Shown here one piece after another: positions 9,124-17,488 of a stretch of 64,000 bases of DNA. Position 1 is the stretch's first letter; each line of letters starts with the position of its first letter. This DNA comes from Bradyrhizobium sp. (GTDB lineage: Bacteria; Pseudomonadota; Alphaproteobacteria; Rhizobiales; Xanthobacteraceae), in NCBI RefSeq assembly GCF_016219575.1, contig NZ_JACRMG010000009.1:992001-1056000 (forward strand), read 5' to 3'. Below the pieces are notes generated by a model. That model saw nothing but the letters and a program-made list of their open reading frames with translations. It did not search any database and had not been told where the DNA came from. The translations under genes were made by a program, and so were the position numbers.

Positions 9124-9242
9124 ACCTCTCCCTTGGGAGAGGTCGGCGCGTAGCGCCGGGTGAGGGATTACGGTCTCACGAGGGCACCTGAACCCCTCAC
9201 CCGGATCGCTTGCGCGATCCGACCTCTCCCTTCGGGAGAGGT
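9124..9242. repeat. Large inverted repeat built from two small hairpins
   Basis: Two copies of a small palindrome, ACCTCTCCC...GGGAGAGGT (9124-9143 and 9221-9242), flank the internal arms CCGGGTGAGGG and CCCCTCACCCGG, so the whole 119 bases is one imperfect palindrome with a hairpin at each end. It lies between convergent genes and resembles the REP/BIME-like elements common in Bradyrhizobium. Confidence 0.8.
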
Positions 9243-9291
9243 GAAGGAACTGGCTCTCCGATTAAACCTCGAACCACCTTGCTCTAATCAG

Positions 9292-9732
9292 CTAGCGCTG
9301 CCGCCGCGCGCGCCACACCCGCAGCAGCTTTCCGGAATGCGATGGCATTCGCATCTCCAAAAATAATGGAGCCGGCTCCGGCGGCTTCACCGGCTCCGGT
9401 GCAGGCTCCGCCGTAGCCTTGAGCGGTGCCGGCGGCTGCGGCGCTGCATCCATAGCGTTCGCCTGCTGCAGCAGCGTTTCGACCGGCAGCGGTGGCGCCG
9501 CGGGCCTGGGCGGCGGCCGCGGGTGGCGCGCACGCGCGAGATCGAGCCCCTTGTTGAAATCGTCGGGGTTGAACCATTTCTGCCCGCGCACGGCGTCGAG
9601 CAGATCGTCGTCCCACAGGCGTTCGATCGCGATGTCGAATTCGCCGCCGTGCTTCTGGTTGATCGCCTGCATCCCGAATCCGGTGACCGCCCATTGCCGC
9701 CCGATCCAGAAGATGTCGCGATGCAACGCCAT
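9292..9732 (-). CDS. Conserved hypothetical protein with proline-rich tail
   Basis: This 146-residue protein is not recognised. The first 70 residues are compact and rich in aromatic residues (WIGRQWAVTGFGMQAI, then FDIAIERLWDDDLLD and GQKWFNPDDFNKGLDLAR). The second half is mostly Pro/Ala and ends in a basic cluster. There is no signal peptide or membrane segment. It lies 25 bases downstream of serS on the same strand, so it is probably co-transcribed. It may be restricted to Bradyrhizobium relatives (inference). Confidence 0.65.
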   Translation of the reverse strand: MALHRDIFWIGRQWAVTGFGMQAINQKHGGEFDIAIERLWDDDLLDAVRGQKWFNPDDFNKGLDLARARHPRPPPRPAAPPLPVETLLQQANAMDAAPQPPAPLKATAEPAPEPVKPPEPAPLFLEMRMPSHSGKLLRVWRARRQR

Positions 9733-9757
9733 TTCGCACGCTTCGCTTTGAACTCGA

Positions 9758-11080
9758 TTACTCGATGACTTTGAGGCCGCCCATATAGGGTTGCAGCACG
9801 TCGGGCACGGCGATCGAGCCGCCCTGCTGCTGATAGGTTTCCATCACGGCGATCAGCGCCCGGCCGACGGCGGTGCCGGAGCCATTCAGCGTGTGCACGA
9901 AGCGCGGCTTGCCGTCGGGGCCGCGCGAGCGCGCATCCATGCGCCGCGCCTGGAAATCGCCGCACACCGAGCAGCTCGAGATTTCGCGGAACGCGCCGCC
10001 CTCGCCCTGCCCGGGCATCCAGACCTCGATGTCGTAGGTCTTTTGCGCGGAGAAGCCCATGTCACCGGCGCACAGCGTCATCACGCGGTAATGCAGGTCG
10101 AGCCGGCGCAGCACTTCCTCCGCGCAGGCAAGCATCCGCTCCAGTTCGTCCTTGCTGGTCTCGGGGGTCGCGACCGACACCAGTTCGACCTTGCTGAACT
10201 GGTGCTGGCGGATCATGCCGCGGGTGTCGCGCCCGGCCGCACCCGCCTCCGCGCGGAAGCACGGCGTCAGCGCGGTCACCCGCATCGGCAGCTCTTTTTC
10301 GTCGAGGATGGATTCGCGGACGAGATTGGTGAGCGAGACCTCGGCGGTCGGGATGAGTCCGAGGCGCTGGCTGCGCAGCTCCTCGATCGGCGCGGTCAGC
10401 AGTTCGCCCTTGATCGCCCAGAACTGATCGTCCTCGAATTTCGGCAGCTGCCCGGTGCCGAACATCACGTCGTTGCGCACCAGCAGCGGCGGGTTGATCT
10501 CGGTATAGCCATGCTCGTTGGTGTGGAGATCGAGCATAAACTGCCCGATGGCACGCTCCAGCCGCGCCAGTCCCTTCTTGAGCACGACAAAGCGTGCGCC
10601 GGACAATTTTGCGGCCGCCTCGAAGTCCATGTAGCCGAGCGCGCCGCCGAGATCGTCATGCGGCCTGGGCGCAAAGCCGTATTCGCGCGCCTTGCCGAAC
10701 ACATGGTGCTGCACATTGCCGTGCTCGTCGGTACCGTCGGGGACTTCGTCGAGCGGCAGGTTCGGGATTGCCGACAGTTCGCGCGCGAGCTCCTCGTCGG
10801 CCGTCTTCGCGGCGGCCTCGAGCTCGGGCATTCTGGTCTTGAGCTCGGCGACTTCAGCCATCAACTTGTTGGCGCGCGCCTCGTCCTTTGCCTTCTTGGC
10901 CTCGCCGATTTCCTTAGACGCCGCATTGCGCCGCGCCTGCGCCTGCTCGGAGGCCAGGATCGCCGCGCGGCGCTTCTCGTCGATCGCCAGCAGCGACGGC
11001 GACAACGGCTGTAGCCCACGCCGTTTCAGGCCGGCGTCGAAGGCTTGCGGGTTGTCGCGAATGGCTTTGATGTCGTGCAT
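9758..11080 (-). CDS. serS: Seryl-tRNA synthetase
   Basis: This 440-residue class II aminoacyl-tRNA synthetase charges tRNA-Ser and tRNA-Sec. The N-terminal coiled-coil arm (about residues 30-105) is followed by the catalytic core with motif 2 [20 protein letters not shown] and motif 3 [19 protein letters not shown]. Length and start agree with the family. An AGGAA lies upstream of the ATG. A repeat-filled gap separates it from tatC. Confidence 0.97.
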   Translation of the reverse strand: MHDIKAIRDNPQAFDAGLKRRGLQPLSPSLLAIDEKRRAAILASEQAQARRNAASKEIGEAKKAKDEARANKLMAEVAELKTRMPELEAAAKTADEELARELSAIPNLPLDEVPDGTDEHGNVQHHVFGKAREYGFAPRPHDDLGGALGYMDFEAAAKLSGARFVVLKKGLARLERAIGQFMLDLHTNEHGYTEINPPLLVRNDVMFGTGQLPKFEDDQFWAIKGELLTAPIEELRSQRLGLIPTAEVSLTNLVRESILDEKELPMRVTALTPCFRAEAGAAGRDTRGMIRQHQFSKVELVSVATPETSKDELERMLACAEEVLRRLDLHYRVMTLCAGDMGFSAQKTYDIEVWMPGQGEGGAFREISSCSVCGDFQARRMDARSRGPDGKPRFVHTLNGSGTAVGRALIAVMETYQQQGGSIAVPDVLQPYMGGLKVIE

Positions 11081-11097
11081 GGTCGGCAGTTCCTGGC

Positions 11098-11217
11098 GTC
11101 ATGGCCGGGGATAGCCGTCTGAAGGACGGCGTCGCTTACGCTCGCCTATGCCCGGCCATCCACGCCTTTGCCGCGTTAGATCAAGTCGTGGATGCCCGGG
11201 TCAAGCCCGGGCATGAC
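11098..11217. repeat. Intergenic inverted repeat
   Basis: The element starts GTCATGGCCGGG and ends CCCGGGCATGAC, with an internal hairpin around GCCGTCTGAAGGACGGC. It occupies most of the gap between the tatC stop and the serS start. It is of the same general class as the elements at 34262-34348 and 43532-43617, with outer arms that read like GTCAT...ATGAC. Confidence 0.75.
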
Positions 11218-11266
11218 GAATCATGGGAAGTACGTCGGATGATAGGCAAAAGGCGGCTGATCCGCC

Positions 11267-12076
11267 CTATTCCGCAGGATTGGCGGCCGACGGCGCGCCG
11301 GCGGAGGCCGAGTTGCTAGCGGTAGCCTTCTTTTCCACGATCTGCACGGCGAAGATGGCGCCCTCGTAGAGGACGAGCAGCGGGATCGCCAGCGAGGCCT
11401 GGCTCAGCACGTCCGGCGGGGTCAGCACGGCAGCGATAACGAAGGCGATGACGATGAAGTAACGCCGCTTTTCGCGCAGCATCTTCGACGTGACGATGCC
11501 GATCCGCCCGAGCAGCGTCAGGATCACCGGCAGCTGGAAGGCGATACCGAAGGCGAAGATCAGCGACATCATCAGCGAGAGATATTCGCCGACCTTGGGC
11601 AACAGCTGGATCTGCGCACTCTCCTCGCCGCCGATCTGCTGCATGCCGAGCGAGAAGCGCACCAGCATCGGCAACACCAGGAAATAGACCAGCATCGCGC
11701 CCAGCACGAAGAACACGGGCGTGGCGACCAGGTACGGCAGGAAGGCGTTGCGCTCGTGCTTGTAGAGGCCGGGCGCCACGAACTTGTAGATTTGCGTCGC
11801 CACGATCGGGAACGAGATGAAGGCGGCGCCGAACAGCGCGAGCTTCAGCTGGGTGATGAAATATTCGAGCAGGGCCGTGTAGATGAATTTCGAGTTCTCG
11901 GCGCCCGCCACCCAGACGAACGGCCAGACCAGCACGTTGTAGATCTGCTTGGCGAAGAAGAAGCAGAGGATGAAAGCGACGGCAAAGCCGAGCAGCGCCT
12001 TGATCAGCCGCGAGCGCAGCTCGATCAGGTGATCCATCAACGGCGCCTTGCTGGCCTCGATGTCTTCGGCGCTCAT
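11267..12076 (-). CDS. tatC: Twin-arginine translocase subunit TatC
   Basis: This 269-residue membrane protein of six helices recognises twin-arginine signal peptides. The conserved start [18 protein letters not shown] and the loop [18 protein letters not shown] are visible. The C-terminal tail is Ala/Ser-rich. Its ATG overlaps the tatB stop by four bases (ATGA), which implies translational coupling. Likely clients in this window are the metallo-hydrolase at 44358 and the propeller protein at 51069. Confidence 0.97.
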   Translation of the reverse strand: MSAEDIEASKAPLMDHLIELRSRLIKALLGFAVAFILCFFFAKQIYNVLVWPFVWVAGAENSKFIYTALLEYFITQLKLALFGAAFISFPIVATQIYKFVAPGLYKHERNAFLPYLVATPVFFVLGAMLVYFLVLPMLVRFSLGMQQIGGEESAQIQLLPKVGEYLSLMMSLIFAFGIAFQLPVILTLLGRIGIVTSKMLREKRRYFIVIAFVIAAVLTPPDVLSQASLAIPLLVLYEGAIFAVQIVEKKATASNSASAGAPSAANPAE

Positions 12077-12588
12077 GACGCTTTGGCTTCCTTCGGCGCG
12101 TCGGCCGCGGCGGCCTGCTCCTGCGGCAAGGCTTCCGTCTCGCGGGCCATGCCGAGCTGCAGCGGCGGCTCAACATGCGTTTCAGCTTCAACGAAGGTCT
12201 GCGGAGTCGGGGCTGCCGGCTCTGTCGGCGTCACCGGCGCATCGCCTGGCGATGTCGCGGGCTCACCGATGGCGCCGGCGACTTGCGCATCGGCCGGCTT
12301 GTCGATGGCGAGCGCGTCGGTGACGTCCTTCTGCAACTCGGTCATCACGTTGGCGCCGCTGAAGCTGGTGGCGGCTTCCTTGACCTCGTCAAAGGTCTTC
12401 TTGATGTCGGCCATTTCGGCCTCGCGCATGGCTTCCTGGAACTGGCCCTGGAATTCGGCGGCCATCTTGCGGGCCTTGCCGATCCACTGGCCGACCATGC
12501 GCAGCACGCCGGGCAATTCCTTCGGGCCGATGGCAATCAGCGCGACGACCGCGATGACAACCAGTTCACTCCACCCGATATCGAACAT
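12073..12588 (-). CDS. tatB: Twin-arginine translocase subunit TatB
   Basis: This 171-residue protein has one N-terminal membrane helix ([20 protein letters not shown]), the family hinge [10 protein letters not shown], an amphipathic helix, and a long acidic Pro/Ala tail usual for alphaproteobacterial TatB. TatB joins TatC in the signal-peptide receptor. GGAATC precedes the ATG. It lies 99 bases after tatA and overlaps tatC. Confidence 0.96.
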   Translation of the reverse strand: MFDIGWSELVVIAVVALIAIGPKELPGVLRMVGQWIGKARKMAAEFQGQFQEAMREAEMADIKKTFDEVKEAATSFSGANVMTELQKDVTDALAIDKPADAQVAGAIGEPATSPGDAPVTPTEPAAPTPQTFVEAETHVEPPLQLGMARETEALPQEQAAAADAPKEAKAS

Positions 12589-12687
12589 GAAAGATTCCGC
12601 TCACGCGCAAAGCCCGTCAAAACCCCAATTCCATTAGCAGGATTTGAGGGCGCCCGCGGCTTTTCTCAACCGATCCCGATGGCTGGA

Positions 12688-12924
12688 TCAGACCACTTTG
12701 CTGCCGACGTCGGACCGCGCCGCGGTGGGCGCCGGGGATGCATTGTGGTCGATCGTCTTGACAGGCTCGGCGGGCTTTTCCGCCTCGTCGTCCTTCATGC
12801 CCTTCTTGAAGGCCTTGATGCCGTTGGCGACGTCGCCCATCAGGTCGGAAATCTTGCCGCGCCCGAACAACAGCAGGACCACTGCGATCACCACGATCCA
12901 GTGCCAAATGCTCAGCGAACCCAT
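12688..12924 (-). CDS. tatA: Twin-arginine translocase pore subunit TatA
   Basis: This 78-residue protein begins [20 protein letters not shown], then has the conserved [24 protein letters not shown] hinge and amphipathic helix, and a short charged tail. TatA oligomers form the transport site. An in-frame ATG 15 bases upstream is possible, but the ATG at 12924 matches the family start. It is first in the tatA-tatB-tatC series. Confidence 0.96.
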   Translation of the reverse strand: MGSLSIWHWIVVIAVVLLLFGRGKISDLMGDVANGIKAFKKGMKDDEAEKPAEPVKTIDHNASPAPTAARSDVGSKVV

Positions 12925-13083
12925 CCTGCAACCCTCCAAACATGCGGGGCCGGCGCCGGCCCAGGCTTTGAGCGGAAGGTAGGCCCGAAGGGTGCCGAAA
13001 ACAAGGACTTAGGCCGCGGCAAATCGCTGTCGGAGCTACGTATTATTGCTACCGTTAACCCGCGGAAAGTTGAGGTGTGGGAA

Positions 13084-13815
13084 CTAGTTGCCCTCGCCTT
13101 TTTCAGGCTCTTTCTCGGGTTCCGGCGCAGGCGCCAGCAGCAATTCGAGGGTATCGCCGGGCTCCAGCGCATCCTCGTCCTCGCGCAGCGCCGGATCGTC
13201 CGACGGGTTGGGCACGTTGAAGCCGGTCGGCAGCCGGGAATCCAGCAGGCCCGTGCCCTTCAACTCGTCGAGACCGGGCAGATCGGAAAGCTGCTCCAGG
13301 CTGAACTGGGTCAGGAACGCCTCGGTGGTGCCGAAGGTCAGCGGACGGCCGGGAGTCTTGCGGCGGCCGCGCGGGCGGATCCAGCCGGTCTCCAGCAGCA
13401 CGTCGAGCGTGCCCTTGGAGGTGACCACGCCGCGGATTTCCTCGATCTCGGCGCGCGTCACCGGCTGGTGATAGGCGATGATGGCGAGCACCTCGATCGC
13501 CGCGCGCGACAGCCGCCGCGTCTCCGTGCTCTCGCGCGTCATCAGCCATGACAGATCGCCGGCGGTGCGGAACGTCCATTTGTTGGCGACGCGCACTAGG
13601 TTGACGCCGCGCGGCGCATATTCGGCCTGCAGCTGCGCCAGCGCTTCCTTGATGTCGACGCCGTCGGGCATGCGCTTGGCAAGGGTGGCCTGATCGATCG
13701 GCTCGGCGGACGCAAACAGCAGCGCCTCCAGCAGCCGCAGCTCCTCGGGCCGCGCCTGCGGATCGGCCGGTGTCGCCTCGTCGTCAGCCACGCGTTTCTC
13801 CGCCAGGCTTGCCAT
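13084..13815 (-). CDS. scpB: Segregation and condensation protein B
   Basis: This 243-residue winged-helix protein partners with ScpA and SMC in chromosome compaction. Typical stretches are RLLEALLFASAEPIDQATLA, AIEVLAIIAYHQPVTRAEIEEIRG and TFGTTEAFLTQFSL. The open frame runs 36 codons further upstream through a repeat element. The start at 13815 is fixed by an AAGGAG box nine bases before that ATG and by the family alignment. The C-terminus is acidic. A repeat separates it from scpA. Confidence 0.95.
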   Translation of the reverse strand: MASLAEKRVADDEATPADPQARPEELRLLEALLFASAEPIDQATLAKRMPDGVDIKEALAQLQAEYAPRGVNLVRVANKWTFRTAGDLSWLMTRESTETRRLSRAAIEVLAIIAYHQPVTRAEIEEIRGVVTSKGTLDVLLETGWIRPRGRRKTPGRPLTFGTTEAFLTQFSLEQLSDLPGLDELKGTGLLDSRLPTGFNVPNPSDDPALREDEDALEPGDTLELLLAPAPEPEKEPEKGEGN

Positions 13816-13839
13816 GGCCAAATCTCCTTCTTGCACTTG

Positions 13840-13943
13840 CCGGAGCTCCGGTACTGATTGAATCAGAACCGGAGCTCCGGATTCTCGACTTGACGCGTTT
13901 TCTTCACGCGAACCGGTGTCCACTTCGCTTGAAAACGCTCTAG
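13840..13943. repeat. Two adjacent palindromic elements between scpA and scpB
   Basis: The first is a hairpin with 13-base arms, CCGGAGCTCCGGT at 13840-13852 and ACCGGAGCTCCGG at 13868-13880. The second (about 13885-13943) contains GACGCGTTTTCTTCACGCG and ends GAAAACGCTCTAGA, and resembles an element common in Bradyrhizobium genomes. The scpA stop codon (13940-13942) lies inside the second element, so the repeat supplies the end of that gene. Confidence 0.75.
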
Positions 13944-14758
13944 ACCGGAACTTCCGGCGCGGGGTTGACTGCCTGCGGCGGACGTTTCCGGAAGTACAGA
14001 GGCGCGAACGCCTGTTTCTGGTTCAGCTCCATCTCGCCCTCGCGCACGAGCTCGAGCGCCGAAGCGAAGCTCGAGGCGAACACGGTCGCACGCTGCGAGG
14101 GGTCGACCACGTATTGCATCAGGAGCTCATCGAGGCAGCTCCAGTCCTCGGCCATGCCGACCAGCCGCTCCAGCGAAGCGCGCGCTTCCGACAGCGACCA
14201 CACGGTCCGCCTGGCGAGGTGCACGCTGGCGAGCACGCGCTGCTGGCGCTGCGCGGAATAGGCCGTGAGCAGGTCGTAGAGCGTCGCGGTGTAGCGGGGA
14301 TGACGGATCTCCGCGATGTTTTCCGGATTGCCGCGCGGAAAAATATCGCGCTGGAACTGGGGCCGGTTCATCAGCCGGTTCGCGGCTTCGCGGATGGCTT
14401 CCAGCCGGCGCAGGCGGTTGGCCAGCGCAGTCGCCATCTCCTCGGCGCTCGGCCCGTCCGGCGAGGGCGGCTCGGGCAGCAGCAGGCGCGATTTCAGATA
14501 GGCGAGCCAGGCCGCCATCACGAGATAGTCGCCGGCGAGCTCTAGCCGGATCTTTCGCGCGTGCTCGATGAAGGCGAGATACTGGTCGGCGAGCGCCAGG
14601 ATCGAAATCTTGGAGAGGTCGACCTTCTGCTGCCGCGCCAGTGTCAGCAACAGGTCGAGCGGACCCTCATAGCCGCCGACATCGACCACCAGCTCCGGTT
14701 CGCCCTCGGCGATTTCGGCCGGACGCCCGGTCTCAAACGACAGAATTTCCGCGGTCAT
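13940..14758 (-). CDS. scpA: Segregation and condensation protein A
   Basis: This 272-residue kleisin-type subunit bridges SMC heads. The N-terminal signature YEGPLDLLLTLARQQKVDL is followed by YLVMAAWLAYLKSRLLLP, and a C-terminal winged-helix region precedes the stop. The frame is open 58 codons upstream, but the ATG at 14758 overlaps the nagZ stop by four bases (ATGA) and matches the family N-terminus. The order nagZ-scpA-scpB is usual in alphaproteobacteria. Confidence 0.95.
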   Translation of the reverse strand: MTAEILSFETGRPAEIAEGEPELVVDVGGYEGPLDLLLTLARQQKVDLSKISILALADQYLAFIEHARKIRLELAGDYLVMAAWLAYLKSRLLLPEPPSPDGPSAEEMATALANRLRRLEAIREAANRLMNRPQFQRDIFPRGNPENIAEIRHPRYTATLYDLLTAYSAQRQQRVLASVHLARRTVWSLSEARASLERLVGMAEDWSCLDELLMQYVVDPSQRATVFASSFASALELVREGEMELNQKQAFAPLYFRKRPPQAVNPAPEVPV

Positions 14759-15777
14759 GCCACCCCCGCCTGTTCGACCAACGCGTCCAGTTCGACCCGC
14801 GCCGCCTTGCGGTCGAACGGCACCGGCGGCTTGCGCGACGCCAGCGCCTTGACGGCGCGCTGCAGCGCCTTGCCCGACAGTTCCGGCGTTTGGCTGGCGA
14901 CCTCGCGCATCTCGTCGAGCTTGCCGTTGCAATGCAGGACCATGTCGCAGCCGGCGGCGACGATGGCCCGCGTCCGCTCGGCGATCGACCCCGCCAGCGC
15001 GTTCATGGAAACATCGTCACTCATCAACAAACCCTGGAACCCGATACGACCGCGAATCACCTGCTCGATGATTGTCGCAGAAGTCGTCGCCGGTTGGGCG
15101 GGGTCCAGCGCGCTAAACACAACATGTGCGGTCATCGCCATCGGCAAGTCGTTCAAGGGGATAAACGCGGCGAAATCGGTCCGTTCCAGCTCTGCGCGCG
15201 GCGTATCGACCGTCGGCAGGCGGAAATGGCTGTCCGCCGTCGCCCGCCCGTGTCCGGGAATGTGCTTCAGGACGGGCAGGACGCCGCCCTGCTGCAGCCC
15301 CTCGGTGACCGCCCGGGCGATGTCAGCCACCTTGGCCGGCTCGGTTCCATAGGCCCGGTTGCCGATCACATTGTCGGCGCCCGCGACCGGCACATCCGCC
15401 AGCGGCAGGCAATCCACGGTAATGCCGAGCTCGGCGAGATCGGCCGCAATCAGCCGGTTGCTGAGCCGTGCTGCCTTCAGCCCCAGCGCGGGGTCGCGAT
15501 CGTAGAGGGAGCCGAATACCGCCCCCGGCGGATAGGCCGGCCAAAGCGGCGGACCCAGCCGCTGCACCCGGCCGCCTTCCTGGTCGATCAGGACCGGTGC
15601 ATCGGCCTCGCCCACGGTCGCGCGCAATTCGCCAACCAGCCGAGCGACTTGGGCCGGCGTATCGACATTGCGCTTGAACAGGATGAAGCCCCACGGCCGC
15701 ACGGCGCGAATGAAATCGCGCTCGGCGCCGGTCAGCTCCAGTCCAGATACGCCCGTGATGAATGCGCGGTTCGACAT
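14755..15777 (-). CDS. nagZ: Beta-N-acetylhexosaminidase (GH3), NagZ
   Basis: This 340-residue cytosolic glycoside hydrolase releases GlcNAc from anhydro-muropeptides during peptidoglycan recycling. The GH3 signature with the NagZ catalytic His loop, KHIPGHGRATADSHFRLP, is intact, and the nucleophile Asp lies in GLLMSDDVSMNAL. VLIDQEGGRVQRL is also diagnostic. It is translationally coupled to scpA and follows the SPOR gene by 46 bases. Confidence 0.95.
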   Translation of the reverse strand: MSNRAFITGVSGLELTGAERDFIRAVRPWGFILFKRNVDTPAQVARLVGELRATVGEADAPVLIDQEGGRVQRLGPPLWPAYPPGAVFGSLYDRDPALGLKAARLSNRLIAADLAELGITVDCLPLADVPVAGADNVIGNRAYGTEPAKVADIARAVTEGLQQGGVLPVLKHIPGHGRATADSHFRLPTVDTPRAELERTDFAAFIPLNDLPMAMTAHVVFSALDPAQPATTSATIIEQVIRGRIGFQGLLMSDDVSMNALAGSIAERTRAIVAAGCDMVLHCNGKLDEMREVASQTPELSGKALQRAVKALASRKPPVPFDRKAARVELDALVEQAGVA

Positions 15778-15823
15778 GGGGCGGGTTTGCCCTCCGCCGC
15801 CCCGGGGGTCAAGGAAACCGCGC

Positions 15824-17371
15824 TCAATTGCTTTGGATGACGCACTGCCCGCCGGCAGTCTTCAGGTTGCTGCAGAACTGGGCAGCCTCGTCCCGGGTAC
15901 CGAAGGGTCCGACCATGGCACGGTAGAACACGCCCTTCTCGCCCAGATCCGCCCGCTTGATCAGCGGCGGACGCGAGCCCAGCACGTTCGGGAACTTGCC
16001 CTGCAGCGACCGGTAGGAGGCCTGCGCGTCGGCCTCGGTCTTCTGCGAGGAAACCTGGACCACGTAGCCGCCGCCGGCGGCAGGCGCCGGTGCCGGCGCC
16101 GGGTTGACGGCAGCGACCCGCGCGGGCGGCTCGGCTGCGGCCGGAGCGCCGGGAGTAAGCGACAGCGGCGCGTTGGCGCTGGCATTGGCTGACGTCGGCG
16201 GGTTGCGTGGCGCTGCGGCGGGCGGCGGCGCGGCCGGCGCCTGCGTCCGCGGGGCTGCGACCTGCGCGGGAGGTGCGCCCGGCCTCGGCGGGCTACCTGC
16301 GGGCAGGCCCGCGTCCGCTGCGTCGCCCTTCACCGAGAGCGTCTTGATCCGCCGCGGCTCGCTGTTCGCCAACGTGCCGTTGGCGGCAGCCGTCGGAGGC
16401 GGCGGGGTATTCGGGGTGACACTCGCCGGCGACGGCGGATTGGCATTCTGGTTCAGCGGCGGGAACACCACGCGAGGCCCGGAGCGCGCATTGACGTCGA
16501 CCGGCGTCTCTTCACGCGGAACGATCTTCTCCTTGCCATCGCCGAACGTCATGCGGTCCGGCGACTTCGGCGCAGTATCGGATTGCGCCGGCACGACCTT
16601 GGTCGGGCTGTTGTCGGCCTTGATGATCGGCGGCTCGCCGCTGCGCGGAGAGCCGATGAAATTGCGATAGGCGAATGCGGCGCCGGTACCGACCACGGCA
16701 AGCGCAAGCACGGCCGCGACAGTGATCATGCCGCCGCGCTTGCGCGGCGGCTCCTCCGGCTCCTCGTCATAGGCGCCCTGATAGGCATAGGGATCGTCGG
16801 GATAGGCGGGATCGCGCTGGTAGTCCTGCCCGGCCTCGATCTGGCCATACAGCGCATCGTCGTAGCGCGAGGGATCGGGCTGCGCCTGCTCGGCATATTG
16901 CGGCTCGTCCTGGTATTGATACTGCGCGTGCTGTTGCGGCGGCGGCGCAGCCTGCTGCGCGCCATAGCGGTGCAACGGGTGCACCGGGGCCGGCTGGTAA
17001 TCCGCTTCGTCGTCATATTGCGGCGGCGGAGGCGGCGCCGGCTGCTGCGATCTCGCATTGGCGCGCTGCATCCATGGCGGCGGACCCGCGGGAGGCTCGG
17101 GCTCCGGCTCATATTGCTCGGGCTCATACTGCTCGGGCTGGTATTGCTCGGGCTGATACTGCGGCGTCTCGTATTGCGGCGCCTGGTAGCGCTGCGCGGC
17201 CTGCGGCTGCGCCTTCACATTGGCGCGGCCCATTGCGAAGGGATCGGTCTGGCCGATCAGGCGCGCCAGTTCCGCCAACGGATCGCTTTCGGCCTTCTGG
17301 CCATGCTGATCCGCGCCGCGGCCATAGTCATCATGGGCGGGAAACGGTCGGTCCTGATATCGATCAGCCAT
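15824..17371 (-). CDS. SPOR-domain envelope protein
   Basis: This 515-residue bitopic protein has a long cytosolic N-terminal region rich in Gln, Tyr, Pro and Glu with QYxPEQYxPE repeats (about residues 65-95), one membrane helix (MITVAAVLALAVVGTGAAFAY, about residues 214-234), a Pro/Ala-rich periplasmic linker and a C-terminal SPOR domain (about residues 435-515, from GGGYVVQVSSQKTEADA to CVIQSN). SPOR domains bind denuded septal glycan. It lies between argS and nagZ on the same strand. The N-terminal low-complexity part is not assigned a role. Confidence 0.9.
   Translation of the reverse strand: MADRYQDRPFPAHDDYGRGADQHGQKAESDPLAELARLIGQTDPFAMGRANVKAQPQAAQRYQAPQYETPQYQPEQYQPEQYEPEQYEPEPEPPAGPPPWMQRANARSQQPAPPPPPQYDDEADYQPAPVHPLHRYGAQQAAPPPQQHAQYQYQDEPQYAEQAQPDPSRYDDALYGQIEAGQDYQRDPAYPDDPYAYQGAYDEEPEEPPRKRGGMITVAAVLALAVVGTGAAFAYRNFIGSPRSGEPPIIKADNSPTKVVPAQSDTAPKSPDRMTFGDGKEKIVPREETPVDVNARSGPRVVFPPLNQNANPPSPASVTPNTPPPPTAAANGTLANSEPRRIKTLSVKGDAADAGLPAGSPPRPGAPPAQVAAPRTQAPAAPPPAAAPRNPPTSANASANAPLSLTPGAPAAAEPPARVAAVNPAPAPAPAAGGGYVVQVSSQKTEADAQASYRSLQGKFPNVLGSRPPLIKRADLGEKGVFYRAMVGPFGTRDEAAQFCSNLKTAGGQCVIQSN
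17094..17190. repeat. In-gene tandem repeat coding for Gln/Glu-Tyr-Pro units
   Basis: Short units such as GCTCGGGCTGGTATT and close variants follow each other about five times inside the SPOR-protein gene, which is the source of the QYQPEQYEPE protein repeat. Tandem units of this kind can vary in number between strains. Confidence 0.7.
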
Positions 17372-17488
17372 CGGCTACGATGCATCCCCTCCAGGAAGGA
17401 GCCAAATCGTACTTCAAACGAATGGCCGCCTGCCAGTTGCCGCGGACATCCCCATGCGCGCGGCCGTCTACCCCTAGCTACCTTAAAG

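Noticed and set aside
9124..9242. CRISPR-like array from repeated CCTCTCCC units
   Set aside because: Only two units occur and they are inverted, not direct; there are no regular spacers or cas genes.
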